From: Aquificales bacterium
GTDB lineage: Bacteria > Aquificota > Aquificia > Aquificales > QOAS01
DNA length: 36,790 nt
Direction of reading: 5' to 3'
Assembly: GCA_027035985.1 (NCBI GenBank)
Contig: JALVTI010000081.1
Coordinates: 1-36,790, forward strand
In this document: piece after piece, positions 36,685 through 36,790 of the stretch
Numbering within the stretch: the stretch's first letter is position 1
Layout: each line of letters opens with the position of its first letter
Program-made: the position numbers and the translations under genes
The notes under the pieces: generated by a model
Database searches by the model: none
Seen by the model: only the letters and a program-made list of their open reading frames with translations
What the model was told of the DNA's origin: nothing

Positions 36685-36790
36685 ATGGCGGAGAAGGTTA
36701 AAACCGTTAGGGGTTTCAGAGACCTCATAGGGGAAGAGGCGAGGAAATACCGCTACGTGGTCGATACCGCGAGGGATATCCTCGAGAGGA
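36685..36790 (+). CDS. hisS: Histidyl-tRNA synthetase, N-terminal part (truncated by window end)
   Basis: My translation: MAEKVKTVRGFRDLIGEEARKYRYVVDTARDILER. KTVRGFRD is typical of HisS; HisZ is not excluded. Confidence 0.75.
   Translation, partial: MAEKVKTVRGFRDLIGEEARKYRYVVDTARDILER

Noticed and set aside
1-36790. tRNA or rRNA genes
   Set aside because: No cloverleaf with TTCGANTC/CCA-type signature or rRNA-like stretch was recognised on either strand by eye.

Overview
Window from a compact, mid-GC, thermophile-like chromosome. Aquificota is my inference, from the FBP aldolase/phosphatase, the Aquifex-type [2Fe-2S] ferredoxin, the large SecA with an N-terminal-domain insert, and a stand-alone 5'-3' exonuclease. 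Most of the window is housekeeping: DUF167, YraN, FBPase, SecA, TrmFO, TrmH-like, RumA-like, Uma2, DUF58, histidine phosphatase, ArgC, MTAP, HemH, LysRS, TsaE, HDAC-like, TolC-like, FliJ/MotE-like, FliA, OppC-like, 5'-3' exonuclease, DnaC-like, LpxK, PurC, PilZ, ProC, TadA, and the start of HisS. Accessory content: (1) a tnpB 3' fragment at the left edge; (2) two inverted copies of a ~140 bp structured element (~630-765 and ~8653-8795), the second followed by an omegaRNA/IS605-end-like hairpin array; (3) an AT-rich island (7.7-8.66 kb) holding a membrane-protein pseudogene that can be reconstructed with three small indels; (4) two cas-less CRISPR arrays, 13 and 7 repeats, ~15.6 kb apart, pointing outward with inverted homologous ~250 bp leaders. 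Each leader keeps a fossil repeat exactly 195 bp from repeat 1 and a conserved promoter. The oldest repeats of the two arrays converge on a common ancestral sequence; (5) two tandem type II toxin-antitoxin modules with palindromic operators. No cas genes, rRNA or tRNA were recognised. All calls are by eye; no searches were run.
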